A stretch of DNA of 64,000 nt from Halichondria panicea (GCF_963675165.1 NC_087379.1:1492201-1556200); one strand, 5' to 3'. Positions 32,681-44,912 are shown, counted from the stretch's first letter. Notes: generated by a model from the sequence alone, not told the origin. Translations and numbers: made by a program.

Positions 32681-33770
32681 TAGCCTCGATCCCAGGCCGA
32701 GTTTTCGCTTTTATAACGGTTAGGCGAACAACTGGGCCTGGTACTAGTTGTCTGCGCATGCGTCAAATTTTCATTGTATATTTGTGGTCGGCAAAAATAT
32801 TTAATAAATCAATAATAGAAATTTCTACACAGAAAATGCACAGAGTGAGTACACAAAAGATGCACATAGGGAGCTGCTTCACAAAGGCCTGGGGAGTTGC
32901 CAGTTGTGCTGCAGCACAATTACAGTGACCCAGGGCAACTTCAGGATGATTGAATGCCTTCAAATTACGTTTCAAAAAGATTTAGCAGGCTGCTGGACTT
33001 CTCTGATTCTAGGCCCCAACTCGTAACTCATTGCTTGAGAAAACGTAGATTCTCTTGATGTCTCTGAGCTACCCAGCAACGCTCGAATGAGCAGGTCATA
33101 CTCCAGTCCTGTGTCTGTGAGTATAGGACAATATTAAAAGAAACCAAAGACGGTTAAACCCTTACCTCAAACTGTCCAGTCTCGTCCGTTAGTATAGCCA
33201 AGAGGAGCACTGTTGGGATAGCTGGATATTAGCCATTGCTCCTGTACAGAGAAGTAGACATTTTAAATACGTGTAGATCTATACATATTAAATTTCTCGG
33301 TTATAGTGTCATTGTCGACGAGCTGATGATGGCAGCACCAAGTTCTCTAGCTCACACTCTTCACTTGATCCACCATATTAATGATGAAACTATAGTCTAC
33401 CTACATTTTTGCCAAACATGAACAAGACTTGATAGCATAGCCGGCCATAGGGCCCACACAAAAATATCTGACCTTAACAAGCTTGACAAAGCTTTATACC
33501 TCTTCCCTTGTTGTTCAGTCTTCAGAAAATAAGCTTCAGAGAAGAGAGAAGCTTCAGCTAAGAGCCATTCCAATCGATTCCAATAATGATAAAACGGGAA
33601 CTGACTTCTAGTACACGATAGTACACGAATATAAATGTCACGAAAGTGAACGAGAATATCCATTCGTCAGAATCTGACAAACGATTGACGCATGCGCAGA
33701 CAACTAGTACCAGGCCCAGTTGTTTGCCTAACCGTTATAAAAGCGAAAACTCGGCCTGGGATCGAGGCTA
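32681..33770. mobile_element. 1,090-bp element, long TIR, 9-bp target duplication
   Basis: Ends TAGCCTCGATCCCAGGCCGA ... and its complement at 33770, with about 85 bp of inverted repeat reaching GCGCATGCGTCAAA. Exact flanks TGACAGGAT at 32672-32680 and 33771-33779. It sits just upstream of the Ginger1 start exon. The inside holds a gene-like, spliced-looking minus-strand segment (see findings). The termini match the short hairpins in this window, so it is probably a longer member of that family. Confidence 0.92.
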
Positions 33771-34003
33771 TGACAGGATCTGAGGTGAGGGTTCACAGAT
33801 AACTAATAGCTAGAAGTCATAGTGTTATATTATAGCACTCCCTTTGCTTTGTCCATTAGTATCATGCATAGATAAGTCAGCTAATAGCCAGAAGTCATAG
33901 TAAGTAGATCCGTAAGCGCTTTTTGTTCCTGCAGAAAAGAGGGGGGCCTAATCTCACAGTGGGGGGCCTAAACATGGGGGGGCCCAAAATTTTATGACAC
34001 CGG

Positions 34004-34128
34004 TACTGACTGTCGAGCTGTATATTGTCAATGACCTCGTCCAACAAATGTGACTGGTGTGAAAAGTGCATGTGCAGATGATAGTAAGACGGCTGATAAT
34101 GGAGATAGCAGTGCAGCTCCTCAGCAGG
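34004..34128 (-). pseudogene. DCPS last-exon fragment, copy 2, right part
   Basis: Continues the DCPS exon broken at 28138. It has lost about 35 bp (the FSHLKYNAPRIFIGQ region) and ends at CTCAGCAG, where kelch sequence begins. Confidence 0.85.
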
Positions 34129-34648
34129 TATATACACTGATATTGTTGAGATTTACAACATCAGCACCTCCCAGTGGTTCGAGACAGACAGACTACCGTA
34201 TGCTTGTTGTAGCCAAAGAGGAATTGTCTACAACAACACAGTGTACCTAATGGGGGGATATGACCTCAATAATCTAAGCAAGGTGTGTGCTGCTCAAGTC
34301 GACAAGCTCATCTCAGCAGACCGACAGGATGATGGGAGTGCCAACAAAGCCGACTCTGTATGGAATACAATATCCAACACACCATCTTACCGGCCCTCCC
34401 CTGTAACGATATCCGGCACCCTCTTTGTTGTTGGTGGAGTGGATAGTGATGAAGCCACTCAAAGGATCTACGCCTACTCATCCTCGATGGACTCCTGGCT
34501 CTATGTTGGTAATCTACCATCTCCTGTAGCACGTGCTGCCACTGTGTCACTGTCTCCAACAGAGTGCCTTTTGATTGGGGGACTGAACAATGAATGTGAA
34601 AGACGATCAACTGTGTATAAAATTAGTATCACAACAACTATTTCTTGA
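34129..34648 (+). pseudogene. KK copy 3, kelch fragment
   Basis: The C-terminal half of the kelch region (from YTDIVEIYNIS to YKISITTTIS) is open but directly fused to the DCPS fragment. No kinase exon or first kelch repeats are present. Downstream sequence again resembles the KK1 3' flank and leads into intact DCPS. Confidence 0.88.
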
Positions 34649-34945
34649 GTATTTTATTGCTCAAATAATGTTCATGATATTTATTTTCTTAATTGAGTGA
34701 CATTTGACCGATGAGATATATTATGGCTCGAGAGCCCACAAAGCAAATTGTACGCGTTTCAATGTCAGGAAACTATATATATACATGTACTATATAAGAG
34801 CCTTGCATGAGAAATACCGATGCGTGGGAGTGTACGTATCCCGGTTTTAATTTTCGTAATTTTTGGGTAAATTCTCATGAAACAATAATACATAGAAGGA
34901 GCCATTGGTACGTACAATTTAAATATAATTATATGATAAATTAGG

Positions 34946-36676
34946 TTATGGTCTGTGTTTTTGAAAGCACTGAAATAATGGTCTATCACGTTTCACAATA
35001 AAACTAATAGTCCTCTTAGCATAGTACTGACTGTCGAGCTGTATATTGTCAATGACCTCGTCCAACAAATGTGACTGCCCTATGAAGATCCTCGGGGCGT
35101 TGTACTTGAGGTGTGAAAAGTGCATGTGCAGATGATAGTAAGACGGCTGATAATGGAGATAGCAGTGCAGCTCCTCAGCAGGTAGTCCATACTTCTCTCG
35201 AATCATCTCCTGCAGAATGAAAAAAATTACACATTAGTTAAAATGTCAACAAATCAATTTAAACAGTGGGATAGCTCTAATAATATGTGCATGTAAAAGC
35301 GTGAAGAATTAATACAGCAACTAATATGCAAATCAATAGGTACAGACAGGTACAGAATAGCTAGTTTTCAAATCATTTTATATATACAGTAGAACCTCGC
35401 TAATCCGGACCCCTTTAATCCGAAACCTCGCAAATCTGGACAAAATGGCAAACTGAAAAAGAGGAGGGGCTGTCAGTAGAATAGAGTACTGCGCATGCGC
35501 AATGTAAATTGCTTAGCTGAATAATTTTATTGATAAACTGCTCAAGACAATGGCCACTGCAAAGAAAACGAAGAGAGAGCTCCAAGATTCACTGTATTGG
35601 AGAGAAAGTTGAGATAAAGACTATTCTAGCTAGCAGCTTCCCTTCTGGCCACAGTAATATTATAATACATGTACAAAAGTGTCTTCGTTAATGATATTCA
35701 TAATCAATTAATGACATCTGTTAATCCGGAAATTTCATGTATTCGGATGGGGTCTGGTCCCGCTCTATTCGGATTAGCGAGGTTCTACTGTAGTTATATA
35801 GAGGTTGTTTCTAGTTGTTGCAAATGACCACCCCCTCTATACCTTTCCCTTGTGAAGTACATTCCTGAGCAGTGGTAGGTGTTCAGCATTGAGCTCCCTC
35901 AGAGACAGTATCCCTCTCTTGTGCACCACAGCGAGCATATAGAGGTTCTCCAGTATTCCCTGGTCCCACTTCATGTCAGGGAGCAGCACAAACCCAACGT
36001 CAGGGTCGGGATCGTTGTACACCACTCGCTCAACCTCTGATCTCCCTTCTAGAATATTATACACCCACTACGGGAAAAGAAACAACGATTAATGCGCAAA
36101 TATTATTAGTTATAACTTAATTTCAACCCATTCTCTAAAAATTTGGTAAGATAAATTTATGGCATTTCAGACATACACTAGTAATAAATGGCTCACAAAC
36201 AAACAATAAAGGCAACTCACATCTACACTCAGAGGATTATTATCAATAAACGGTTTAGTGATTGTCTGATAATCGTTAGGTGTTTCTTGGACCATAACCA
36301 TCGATTGCTCCGAGTACTTCTTTACATGTGCTTCTGTGGCTGGATACACAGACGTGACTTTAACCTCACCAACACCACCGCTACAGCTCAATATGTACTG
36401 CGAGTATACATCGTTTTGGAAGCTTTTGGTGACTTTAGTATCGGATGAAAACATGCTACTCAGTGATGATTCAGTGAGAGGTTGTTTCTCAGCAACTATC
36501 ACTCCCTGAGAGTCAGGATCACTAGGGAATTTACCAACTACAGCAATCAGCTTTGACTGAGGATTAACGAGTATCGTCTTCTCTGCTCTGAACTGGTGGA
36601 AGGCCAGGTGATGATTGTCCACTGTGTCGGTGTCAGTATGTTCTTCTAGTTTCAACTTCTTTTTTTGGGGCTCCAT
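34946..36676 (-). CDS. DCPS: Scavenger mRNA-decapping enzyme (m7GpppX diphosphatase)
   Basis: HIT-family hydrolase that cleaves the cap left after 3'-to-5' mRNA decay. Exons 36676-36221, 36067-35843 and 35209-34946, all phase 0, giving 314 residues (human 337). The N-terminal half is the DcpS dimer domain (FRAEKTIL, VYSQYIL), then WVYNILEGRSEVERVVY and the family block LPLLRNVLHKGK. The HIT triad reads HLHMH (His 253, 255, 257) after HYQPSYY. The lysine-rich start (EPQKKKLKLEE) resembles the nuclear-targeting start of the vertebrate enzyme. The second intron contains a pogo-type element. It is the likely source of the fragments at 18.5, 28.1 and 34.0 kb. Confidence 0.95.
35387..35790. mobile_element. 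404-bp pogo/Tigger-like element
   Basis: CAGTAGAACCTCGCTAATCC at the left and its complement at the right, flanked by TA (35385-35386, 35791-35792). Inside, ATGGCCACTGCAAAGAAAAC begins a short lysine-rich reading frame with a GEKVEIK-like piece, resembling the N-terminal helix-turn-helix of pogo transposases. It lies in DCPS intron 2. Confidence 0.85.
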
Positions 36677-37074
36677 AGATTATGTGCAAGTAACAGCATG
36701 CAAGACCAAGAGAATTTGATGAACTTTTAATTATACAGCACATGTGGCAGCTTATAGCTAGCTGGGGGGTTTCCCTACTCGTACAAACACTTGTACAAAG
36801 AGGCTATGTAAACAACAATGCTGCCACGTGGGATAGCGAAATGGACCTCGTGACGTCACGTGAAAATGGCAACAGTGAGGCAATCCCACAAATTATTACA
36901 AAGTTCAGTTGAGTCAGCTCAAAGAGTGGGGCGTTTTATAGCGCGTAGAGTGGAAGAAGCTGCTAGAGTCTTGAGAGGAGAACTGAGGAGAATAGACACT
37001 CAAGGACTAGTCAATAACCGTGGAAGTTACAAGTAGCAATTAAATTAAAGTGAACTCCTACCAAACTTGAAAAT
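36677..37074. promoter_or_regulatory. Shared DCPS/CNOT4 promoter with CRE site
   Basis: 398 bp between divergent start codons. TGACGTCACGTG at 36851-36862 is a full CREB/ATF palindrome overlapping an E-box core. A 56-codon reading frame (36866-37036, MATVRQSHKLL...) begins 4 bp after it and ends 38 bp before the CNOT4 start; it may be an upstream ORF or nothing. Confidence 0.6.
36866..37036 (+). other. Possible upstream ORF of CNOT4 (56 codons)
   Basis: An arginine-rich, helix-like reading frame (RRVEEAARVLRGELRRID) in the short DCPS/CNOT4 interval, on the CNOT4 strand. No family recognised. If transcription starts near the CRE it lies in the CNOT4 5' UTR. Confidence 0.3.
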
Positions 37075-38367
37075 ATGGCTGGAAATGACTATTGTGAAGA
37101 TATGCCTGATGTAAGTTTGTTATCAGTGTGAAATATGTTACATTATTAATAGGCAGTATGTAGACGGTGTGTGTGTGTGGGAAATTAACGTGTCCGAATG
37201 TATTTTCTGTATAGTGCCCGCTGTGCATGGAACCGTTTGGTTTGGACGACATAAACTTCTTCCCCTGTGCGTGCAGATACCAGGTGAGTGAGATTCAGTG
37301 ATAACTATGAATGAATGATCACACGTATTTAATTTGGGTATCGCACAAACTGTCAAAGCTAAATAATTATTGTCAAAAAGAAATGTCCACGTACATCAGT
37401 ATTAATTCCGAGAGCACAGAATTATAGATATAATGTTCTACTACTAAGGTTTCCATTAAGGATAGATTAAGATATTATATTTCGAAACATCCCCTAAATT
37501 CTTAAGTATCGATGTATTAAATGCTCGAGATCATTCTGAACCTTAAAATGAGTTTCCCCTTCCACACAGGTTTGCCGGTTTTGCTGGCACAGAATACGAA
37601 CAGATGAGAATGGATTGTGCCCACACTGTAGAGAGGTGAGAGCAATTTGTATTAGCACTTGCATTTGGGGGAGGGGCTAGACATGTACAGATTATAGACT
37701 GCCCCCTTTGTCATGGTGATAGTGGATTGGGTATAGAAAATTCTATTTATGCAGTGTCGAATTGCTTGTTCTAGTTGCAGTGGTTTGTTGTAGCTCCTCG
37801 TAGTCTGGGAACTGTTGGTTGGCCTCAGGATGTCCTTATGTAACCTGCTTACCAGGTCCCCATAGAAACGTTGAGCCGCCTTGGGGCTAGCTGAGCATGT
37901 ACGTACATACATAGATCTACATTGGATATTCCCACAGGCCACAGCATGGATTAATTACAGTAATTAATAATTTTGCCATCTCTCCACTCTCCCCTTTTAG
38001 CCATACACAGAGAATCCTGCGGAGTACACTCCTCCCACTCAGGAGCAAATATCAAAGTTAAAGTCGGAGAAAAAGCAGAAATCGACAGAACGAAAACAAA
38101 AGCTAGTGGAGAATAGAAAAAACCTAGCAGATGTTCGGTAAGTGTCAAAACTTGATTACATGCACTGATAGCTATTTGGTGTCTCGTATTAGCTCAGGTG
38201 TGACTAGTGTACACTTTGCATGACTAGCATATGACTCACCCTATTTCTTGCAAGCTGTATATACACCGGGCCCCCACCCACTTCATGTAATTATCGTTAT
38301 TATTAGTAACTCGTTTTAGGCTTATGCAATCGTACACGCTAAGCTTTTCATTTCACCCCCTCCACAC

Positions 38368-38403
<36 letters not shown>

Positions 38404-38421
38404 GCATGCACACATACACAC

Positions 38422-38495
<74 letters not shown>

Positions 38496-41400
38496 TAACA
38501 GAGTGATTCAGAGGAACCTTGTGTTTGTGGTGGGGCTTTCCCCGCGACTGGCTGATCCTGAAACACTGAGAAAAAACGAATATTTTGGCAAATACGGACG
38601 AATCTTTAAAGTGGTCATCAATAATCACACAGTGTACAACGGGACACAGGTACGTGACTATATACAGCAGGGGCTTGTGAGATCTCCTCTGTTGCATGAA
38701 GTTACTGTTTTGTGGCAATGTAGTTAGTGAGTCTGCTTTGTTGTATTCTACTTACGTACCCGCATGTAACTTTCTTATCCCTGCATTACTTTTATCCATG
38801 CATTGCTTGCAATTTGGTATACATGTAAATGAAGATTGTTGTATTTATTGATTTCTTTCCCCTCACTTTAGGGTCCCAGTGTGAGTGCGTACGTAACCTT
38901 CATTCGTGATGACGACGCCTTGAAGGCAATATCTGCTGTAAACAACGCTTATATTGACGGAAGATACCTCAAGTAAGAAACCTACTAGTGTCCACACTCC
39001 ATGTATACAGTACAGTGTGTGTCTTAGCTCCCAGGTAGTGTGGTCACTGTAGCATGTCTAATAGTCTAATACTGTAACAGTTCTTCATGTGTACTGTTGT
39101 AAGTCGCCTCTTTGCATTCCAATTCAGCAGCGATTAGTGTACACTCGACCATTTATTTATTATAATTATGTAATGTTTGTTTATATTTCCACAAACAGTT
39201 TTCAAATTCTTGTTGGCCTTCTATTATCGAATATCACAATTTGTTGCTAGGTTACGCTCAACTAGCGCATGTGCATGTGTGTACAGTGCATGTTGTTACA
39301 TTATATGCAATTATTGACCTTTCTTCTCCATTCACTGCAGAGCCTCCTTTGGCACCACTAAGTACTGCACTACATTCCTGAGAGGAACACAATGCTCTAA
39401 ACCAGTGAGTACACGTACGCTTGCTTGATTCACTGTTTAGCTTATAATAGTCCCCGTAAAGCAAACTGTACACAAGTTTGTATATGGATGTATTGCCAAT
39501 AAGTATAAGTTCCACAGTGTGCGGTGTTTGTAGCCCTTTTATGTACATTGTCTTTGTAATGATGATACTCTGTGAACTATCTGCGATGTCTCCTTTTATA
39601 GTGTGTGTTACACCCACTCACCCTCTCTCCCTGTAGGACTGCATGTACCTCCATGCTCTGGGAGATAATGAGGCAAGCTTCACTAAAGAGGACATGCACT
39701 TGGGGTAAGCGTAACACCCTACTTGTTAGATTTGTCAAAAATTTATGTAGTTGCCTTTATAAGTGTTACTGTTTTGAACAGGCGTATAACAGAGTGTATA
39801 GGGTAGGCAACACGTACACATAAACTGAGCATTTTTTACCTATCCTCCGTGGTTCTATGTACAGTGCATGTACCTAGATACTGATTACTGTAGCCATACA
39901 TGTATGTACAGTGTACTTGTACCTTCTATGACCTTTACACTTTCTTCACTATGTATGTGTACTTGTACCTCCTGTGACCTTTACACTTTGCTCACGCTTA
40001 TGTCCCTACAGTAAACACCAGGTGTACGAGCAATCAGCACTAGCAGCTGCGAACCTTGAACCCAAGGACGTGGCTATTGAGAGTTTGCCTCCTACATATA
40101 ACTCTACCCCTGCTGTAGCTGTGCCTGTCGTGAAGAAAGTTCAGCCTGTTACCGTTGTTAGCCGTAGTCCCATTGTGATCGATACTGGGGAGAGCTCTGC
40201 CCTACCATCCACTGCTTCATGGTATGCACCTGAACCCAGTCACTGTACATGTACACCGTGAACATCTGTAAATTAGCAAGACAATAGCGGATTTGCCCCC
40301 ATAATTGAATTAGTGTGGTCTGTATAGTAGTGCATGTGAATCAAGAGTCTCTATTGTCATGTACATTTATTGGCTAGCCTGTATGCCATTCATACATACA
40401 TGTACTTGCACATGATTATAGCCTCGTTAACCATAAAACAGCTACTTGTCATGAAGTACTATTCCTTCCTCTCCTATAGGGCCACCTCTGTACCCAAACC
40501 AGCGGAAGCAGCTGTTCATCATGCCCCTCATTCCAAGTCGCATTCCAAATCCTCAAAGCCCCGTTCCATGCAACATCACAGTCCCAGTGTCCATCGACAT
40601 GGTCTCAAACATAAAGAGAACAACTCGACATCCGGTTCTCCAAGCCCCAATATGATTGCTATGGAACGAGAAATCTCTAGCGGAAATAAAGCGCAAAGGA
40701 CTAACAGTACAAGCAGTAGCAGCAGCGGGGACAGTTATAGTTTATCTCCTAAAAGCACTATTTCAAAAAGCTTAAGCTCTGGAAGTTTGAATCAATTCTC
40801 AACATTTGATTCACCCGAGTCTGTTTCTAGGCTGAAATCAAACTGTGTAGAAGCTATAGTAAATGGTGGTCTAGTTGTGTCAGAGAGCGTTAATACTGAT
40901 CAGATAATGTCGGAGAGTGATATGATTGACGAAGATTTAAACGAAGAGATAGCTGCATTGAGTGTATGTGAACCCAGTGTGATGTCAGAGGTGGACGCTG
41001 CTATACAGCCTAAGCCTGTGACTATGTTGGAGCAAGAACTGGCCAGAGAGGCCGAGATGGCACTGCCAGATACTCAGACTGAGGTAAGCTCCCCATATTA
41101 GTATACACTTGTTTCAAATGTAGCTCATCGAAGTATGTGGGTGGATGTGGCCCTTAATTTATTTATTTCACCCCTTATTAGCCGTATGCTTTGAACAACG
41201 TCTTAGGCATTGATACTGTAGAACTTTCCGTGCTAGTAAGTTTAGTATAGCTACTGTGTTGTGTACCTAATGTACTGTACGTCTGATGCGCTAAATTATG
41301 AGCCATATATATTGTACTGCCTTTTAGTGTACATGTACATGTATGTGCAAGGTATGCACTGACTTCATGTACACTGTATGTCATTTTCTGTTCAGGTATC

Positions 41401-41805
41401 AGTCCCTCTAACCAGTACTGGTGTGTTGGCTGTAAACCTTCCATGCTCGGAGTACAAGGTGGTGGAGAGGGGCGTGGCCAATCAGGGGGTGGTCCCTAAA
41501 CATGTTGGTGGAGATAAGAGTGATGTCTTGAATGGTAAGAGACCACTGTACACACTACACTGTCTGTATGCTAGCTTTAGGCTCTGTTAAAGATTATGTA
41601 TGTTGATTAGTTTCAGATATTGGGATATGTCAGGGTTTCTGGTTTTAGGTGGGTGGGGGGAATCCCAGGGCGCTCCCCCTCTGTATGAAACCCTGTAACA
41701 ACGTGTGTGTAATTAGAACTTCCCATAAGCTGGCTACCGCAGTGATAATTTGACACTCTAGAATACAGTTCTCAAGTTACATGTACGCTGTACCCTAACC
41801 CCCAC

Positions 41806-41868
<63 letters not shown>

Positions 41869-44784
41869 CTGTCTGGCCTTGGGTCCAATGGTAGTGATCA
41901 CTTTGGTTCTCTGGGGGTCAGTTGGAACACTCAAGTGCCCAGTACTCTCACGAGCAAGTCAGAGGCAGCCAGCAGGGAGGAGAGCAAAGTCACATCATCT
42001 CAGCACGACGATGATCTAGGTGAGCCACCCAGGGGAACTCTGTCTGGCAACTACTGCATGTTGTATATGACTCTTCAGTTTCTAACAAACAAGCAGCCAT
42101 TTGAATTGATAACTTCTCTTGTTTTTGAGGCACAAATACATTTTAAGCCTATTTAAAATGTGTGGTTGCAAGCAACAATCCCTCCCTTGTTTTATTGTGC
42201 ATCATTGTACAATGTTAATTGCTATTCATGATTATTTCACGTCAGGTTTTGACCCCTGGGATGTGTCTCAGCAAGGCCTGGCTGACCTGCTGGAAACAGA
42301 GGCAGAGGAACAGAGGAGACCGCCCTCTAAACCACTCACTAATGGTGTGAGGGAGCACTCATTCTCAGCACTGCCTAATAGAACTGCTAGTAAAGGTCAT
42401 CATGACCCCTGGCAGGATGAGTTTAGGGCACTGTTTCCAGATGTTAATGTCAGTTTTGGAGGTAAGCTATATACACAGTATACCGTACAGCGGGTAATTT
42501 TCGTGGGGCAAAATATTCGTTGTTTTCGTGGTTTAACACTGGACCTACCTTTACCTGCAGTGCAATCAGCAACCACGAATGGCTAAATATTGTTGAACCG
42601 CGAATATTTTAACCCCCGAAAATGACCCGCTATACGGTAGTCAGTGTGCTTACATGTACCCCTGCTATCGATAGTGCACTGTTTAGAGTACATGCAAGTA
42701 CATGTACCTCCTGACAGTGAATGCATAATAATTATGTACAATAGTGAAGTGCTTTACTATTGCTGACATACTACTCTACTTTGTGTCCACAGGTGGTCCT
42801 GGTTTTCCGAGCACGGCTACCAAAGCCAAGTCAGACAAGCCAAGCTCCTCTCTCCATCACGCCCTCAATGCCACCCACACCACACCCGCCTATCATCCCA
42901 CACAACTGGCCAATGCTCTCAACTACAGCTACAACCCCTCGACTGGGGCCACACCTCCTGCCACTACTGGTGCAAGCTCAATGAGTGGATTTCCTGTACG
43001 AGGATTTCCAGCCTCATGTACAAAGGTCGTGAGCAGTGACTGTGGGCTCCCGGGAAGTGGGCGTGGTTTCAGCGACGGGAACTGGCCTGGTTTTGGAGAT
43101 TTGGGTACTAGCGTGGACGGGAGGAAAACGGTCAAAGACACAGAGTTGAAAAGTGAGCGAATAGCATAACCCTGTGTGCTGTTCTTCGGATAAGGAACTG
43201 TCAGCCCCTTCCTTCGTACCAAAGTTAACCTATAATTCCAGTACTATACATGTACAGTACATGTAATTGTCACCCTCTTTTGTTTGTACGCTTAGGTATT
43301 GCTTTAGCAGGCAAATGTTATACCCTCTATATATATGGTATACTAAAACAGTTTTCATACTGTCAGTATTGTCAGTATTGTCAGTGTACTAGCTGTGCCA
43401 TGTACGTACATATATACCAGTCCACTATACACATACACGTACTGTTACTGTACAAGGCGGTAGCATGTGATAATTACTTTCTTTCCTCCTCTTCAGACAC
43501 CGTCACATCCTCCACCACCTCCACACCTCACACTGCCTACACATCGTCACTCCCATCACCACCACCCGGTTTTGTTGCCAAGCCAGCCTTTGCCACCACC
43601 AGTGTGACGAGTGCGACCAGACCAGCCGTGACCAAAGTGGCTACACCCACTACTGTGCATGGGGCTGTTGGAGGTGGGACACTGAGCAGCTCTGTCAACC
43701 ACGCTCTCTGGGCCAACTCACAGATGCAAGGGAAAGGTGTGTACAGTTGTATAGCTCCTAGTGGGTGTGTGCGTGTAGTGTGACTGTATAGCATGTGTTT
43801 GTTACTAGAGGATGTGTCTTGGCCACTTCTCTTATGAAGCACACTCATACATGTACCATTGTATTTTTCCTGCCTTGATACCGTATAGCGGGTTATTTTC
43901 ATATGGTGGACATTTTCGTATTGTACATATTGTAAGGCATCCTACGAAAAACTACGAATTATTGTGTACCGCAATAGGTTCAACGTCACTATCCTGAGCT
44001 GTACAAATTATTTAGAATATTAATTACGAAAATTTGTGCCAACGAAAATTACAGTCGGTATCTGTACTTATCCACTATACATAATTATTCACTCACAGCT
44101 GCCCCACTCACAGCAGGTCATGCGGTTCCCAACCATCTCCTTCAGTCGTGGAACAACTTCCTCAACTTCAGTGCCCTCACACCGGCCCAACAGCAGCAGT
44201 TAGCACGAAGCAGTCAAAACTACCAACACCTACTGGCGCAACAATACCTTCTCATGCAAAGCCTACTAATGCGTGGATACCCTATGTTACAGGCACAAGC
44301 ACAAGCGCAAGCTCAGATACAAGCCAGCATACGAGCTCAGTTACATCAACACGCATTGAGACAGCAACAACAGCAGCAACAACAACATGCTGGAATGGCT
44401 GTAGGGACTTCAGTTTCAAGCCCTGCTACATTACCTAAGACTGTTCCTATGAGTGTGCCTATTGCGAAACCTACTCAAACTTCAGTTGTTTCTACGATTT
44501 CTACTACGAACAATGTTGTATCTGCGTCAGTACAAGCAACTTCCTCGTCTCCTCCACCCAACGCTACTAGTACTAGCAGTAAGGGTGCTACACAGAGCAG
44601 CAAGTCTTCGAATCAGAGTGTGTCAACAAGTAAACCCAAACACGGACCCACAAACTCTAAAAACCATATCCATCATGCTGCTAGCTCTAAGAATAAAACA
44701 AGCTCGACGAGCAGTAAGCCAGCTAAGAGCTCTTCTGCTGTCAACAGTGAGAGAAGGCCTAGACAAAAGAACGCTGGAAAGTGA
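37075..44784 (+). CDS. CNOT4: CCR4-NOT subunit 4, RING-RRM-CCCH ubiquitin ligase
   Basis: E3 ligase of the CCR4-NOT complex. Sixteen phase-consistent exons: 37075-37110, 37215-37283, 37570-37635, 38001-38137, 38502-38649, 38872-38972, 39341-39404, 39637-39704, 40012-40221, 40480-41083, 41396-41534, 41867-42019, 42246-42461, 42793-43152, 43497-43736 and 44099-44784; 1,098 residues. The C4C4 RING is CPLC...[27 protein letters not shown] lysine-rich helix, an RRM ([21 protein letters not shown]) and a CCCH finger (C-x8-C-x4-C-x3-H, residues KYCTTF...CMYLH) follow. The long C-terminal half is Ser/Thr/Gln-rich and carries [17 protein letters not shown], matching a conserved human CNOT4 motif. It is much longer than the human protein (575-713). 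Confidence 0.93.
38364..38493. repeat. (CA)n microsatellite before CNOT4 exon 5
   Basis: About 130 bp of CA with CGCA and TACA interruptions, ending 8 bp before the acceptor AACAG at 38501. Confidence 0.95.
41812..41866. repeat. (CA)n microsatellite forming CNOT4 exon 12 acceptor
   Basis: Pure CA run whose final ACACAG is the 3' splice site (exon starts 41867). Confidence 0.92.
42481..42639. mobile_element. TACCGTATAGCGGGT-family MITE, copy 1
   Basis: 159 bp. Ends TACCGTACAGCGGGTAATTT and the complement of TACCGTATAGCGGGTCATTT. Subterminal AATATTCG is also inverted. Non-coding, in a CNOT4 intron. Confidence 0.8.
43879..44060. mobile_element. TACCGTATAGCGGGT-family MITE, copy 2
   Basis: Left end TACCGTATAGCGGGTTATTT; right end ACGAAAATTACAGTCGGTA, more diverged. 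Same family as 42481, in a later CNOT4 intron, close to the final exon. Confidence 0.65.
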
Positions 44785-44912
44785 TGCTTGACTGTGTGTG
44801 TGTGTGTGTCCTAATGTCCTTGTATTATGTGTGCCGATTTGTTTTGTGTGTATTCCCTTGTATGTTGTGAACATCATGTGATTCTCCTCGTGGCATAATT
44901 TACAAAGTACTC

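Larger units (their letters stand above)
29504..33999 (-). mobile_element. Ginger1-type DNA transposon B
   Basis: Begins TGTCATAAAATTTTAGGCC at 29504 and ends GGCCCAAAATTTTATGACA at 33999. CCGG lies at both outer edges (29500-29503, shared with element A, and 34000-34003). CCGG target duplications, TG...CA ends and a Gypsy-like integrase joined to a Ulp1 protease define Ginger1 in the literature as I recall it. No reverse transcriptase or LTR is present. Without the 1,090-bp insertion at 32681 it would be about 3.4 kb. Confidence 0.88.
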
